DNA of 6,727 bases. Source: Bacteroidales bacterium UBA2764 (lineage in GTDB: Bacteria > Bacteroidota > Bacteroidia > Bacteroidales > Paludibacteraceae). The notes under the pieces are model-generated. The model ran no database searches. It was not told where the DNA came from and saw only the letters and a list, made by a program, of their open reading frames with translations. Position 1 is the first letter of the stretch, and every line of letters begins with the position of its first letter. The position numbers were made by a program, and so were the translations under genes. The DNA lies in contig DEIW01000170.1 of NCBI GenBank assembly GCA_002352705.1, forward strand, positions 1 to 6,727. The letters run 5' to 3'. Of the stretch, positions 6,357 through 6,727 are shown piece after piece.

Positions 6357-6490
6357 TAAATGCGCGAAAGCTCATTTCTATAGCAACAGTCATTATTGAA
6401 TAAATGCGAAGGTTATTCGTTTTCATAGTAACAGTCGTTATTGAGTAAATGCGGAGGTTATTCGTTTTCATAGTAACAGTCGTACTGAGT
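6357..6490 (+). repeat. Three-copy 44-45 bp direct repeat spanning a signal-peptide start
   Basis: Each copy begins TAAATGCG. The ATGs fall at 6360, 6404 and 6449. Copies 2 and 3 differ at one base in their first 35 nt from the ATG (A versus G at codon 2). After that copy 2 has one extra T, which changes the frame: copy 2 ends GAG TAA while copy 3 reads on as CTG AGT GTA. Copy 1 is more diverged but keeps AGCAACAGTCATTATTGA near its end. Copy 3 opens the secreted-protein gene. Confidence 0.85.
6404..6448 (+). CDS. 14-codon upstream ORF duplicating the downstream signal peptide
   Basis: ATG to TAA encodes MRRLFVFIVTVVIE, nearly the same as the first 12 residues of the downstream protein (MRRLFVFIVTVV). 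Its TAA is immediately followed by the ATG of the main gene in the same frame. It could be translated as a leader peptide feeding re-initiation, or be a dead remnant of tandem duplication. The shorter upstream reading frame in copy 1 (ATG at 6360) stops after seven codons. Confidence 0.4.
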   Translation: MRRLFVFIVTVVIE

Positions 6491-6727
6491 GTATGGGGCA
6501 TGGCGGGGGAGAATGACCTGCTATGGGATTATAGCGGTGCGGCGCCAAGCGTCAATCCGGATAGGGGGCTTTCCTATTCGAGTGCAGTGAATGACGAAGA
6601 GGGTGTGAAGAACGGGTTGAAGGGTATTAAGTTGAACAGTTCGGGTTGGTGCAGTTTTGAAAAGGCGCCCGTAGCGGGTGTGTTGAAGCTGACATTCGGT
6701 CCGCGCAGCGGCATGAATCCCGCCTCA
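6449..6727 (+). CDS. Secreted protein of unknown function, 5' part only
   Basis: Ninety-three codons are visible, open to the window end. The N-terminus MRRLFVFIVTVVLSVWGMAG is a typical Sec signal peptide: two Arg, then a hydrophobic core to about residue 18. No lipobox cysteine is seen, so the product is probably periplasmic, outer-surface or exported. The mature start (ENDLLWDYSGAAPS, then GLKGIKLNSSGWCSFEKAPV and GVLKLTFGPRSG) resembles, from memory only, beta-rich N-terminal modules of Bacteroidota secreted carbohydrate-active proteins such as pectate-lyase-like enzymes. I cannot assign a family from this fragment. The start at 6449 is chosen because an in-frame TAA directly precedes it and the signal peptide begins there. 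It is driven by the promoter at 6313-6343. Confidence 0.8.
   Translation, partial: MRRLFVFIVTVVLSVWGMAGENDLLWDYSGAAPSVNPDRGLSYSSAVNDEEGVKNGLKGIKLNSSGWCSFEKAPVAGVLKLTFGPRSGMNPAS

Larger units (their letters stand above)
6000..6448. other. Divergent intergenic region with no long ORF
   Basis: About 450 nt separate the minus-strand block from the plus-strand secreted-protein gene. I see no long ORF with protein-like composition. The stretch holds a promoter facing each way, two adjacent inverted repeats, four 11-bp tandem units and the upstream copies of a 44-45 bp repeat, annotated separately. Positions 6222-6306 show only low-complexity and GC-rich sequence with no structure I can support. 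Confidence 0.8.

Noticed and set aside
6357..6490. CRISPR-like array
   Set aside because: The copies are contiguous with no unique spacers and overlap a gene start, so this is a direct tandem duplication.

Overview
The window looks like chromosomal DNA from a member of the Bacteroidales (Bacteroides/Prevotella-like). Two divergent promoters each pair a TTG box with TACCTTTG across a 20-nt spacer, which is the Bacteroidota -33/-7 architecture. Start codons lack clear Shine-Dalgarno sequences. pheT lies apart from pheS. The genus cannot be fixed from the sequence alone.

Layout. Positions 1-5999 are a minus-strand gene block, transcribed right to left from a promoter at 6009-6039. In transcription order it encodes: (i) the catalytic half of an LTA-synthase-like membrane sulfatase/phosphotransferase (4578-5999); (ii) a 172-aa four-helix membrane protein matching the N-terminal half of the same family (4084-4602), overlapping the first gene by 25 nt; (iii) pheT, the beta subunit of phenylalanyl-tRNA synthetase (1611-4082), whose ATG lies one base after the preceding stop; and (iv) prfC, peptide chain release factor 3 (1-1496), essentially complete and cut by the window edge in what is probably its stop codon. 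Between pheT and prfC lie 114 nt of short ATG/TAA-rich repeats and a small hairpin region.

Positions 6000-6448 hold no convincing protein gene except a 14-codon upstream ORF. They contain two divergent promoters, a 10-bp-arm AT-rich inverted repeat, a perfect 20-bp palindrome, four 11-bp tandem units, and most of a three-copy 44-45 bp repeat. The last copy of that repeat encodes the signal peptide of a plus-strand secreted protein (6449 to window end, truncated).

Most interesting point: the LTA-synthase-like enzyme appears split at the cytoplasmic linker between TM4 and TM5, with its two halves in reverse order (catalytic half first, membrane half second). This looks like a circularly permuted, two-gene version of a family normally encoded as one TM-then-catalytic polypeptide. 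The halves overlap, and the second abuts pheT, so the envelope enzyme and the translation genes are probably co-transcribed and partly translationally coupled.
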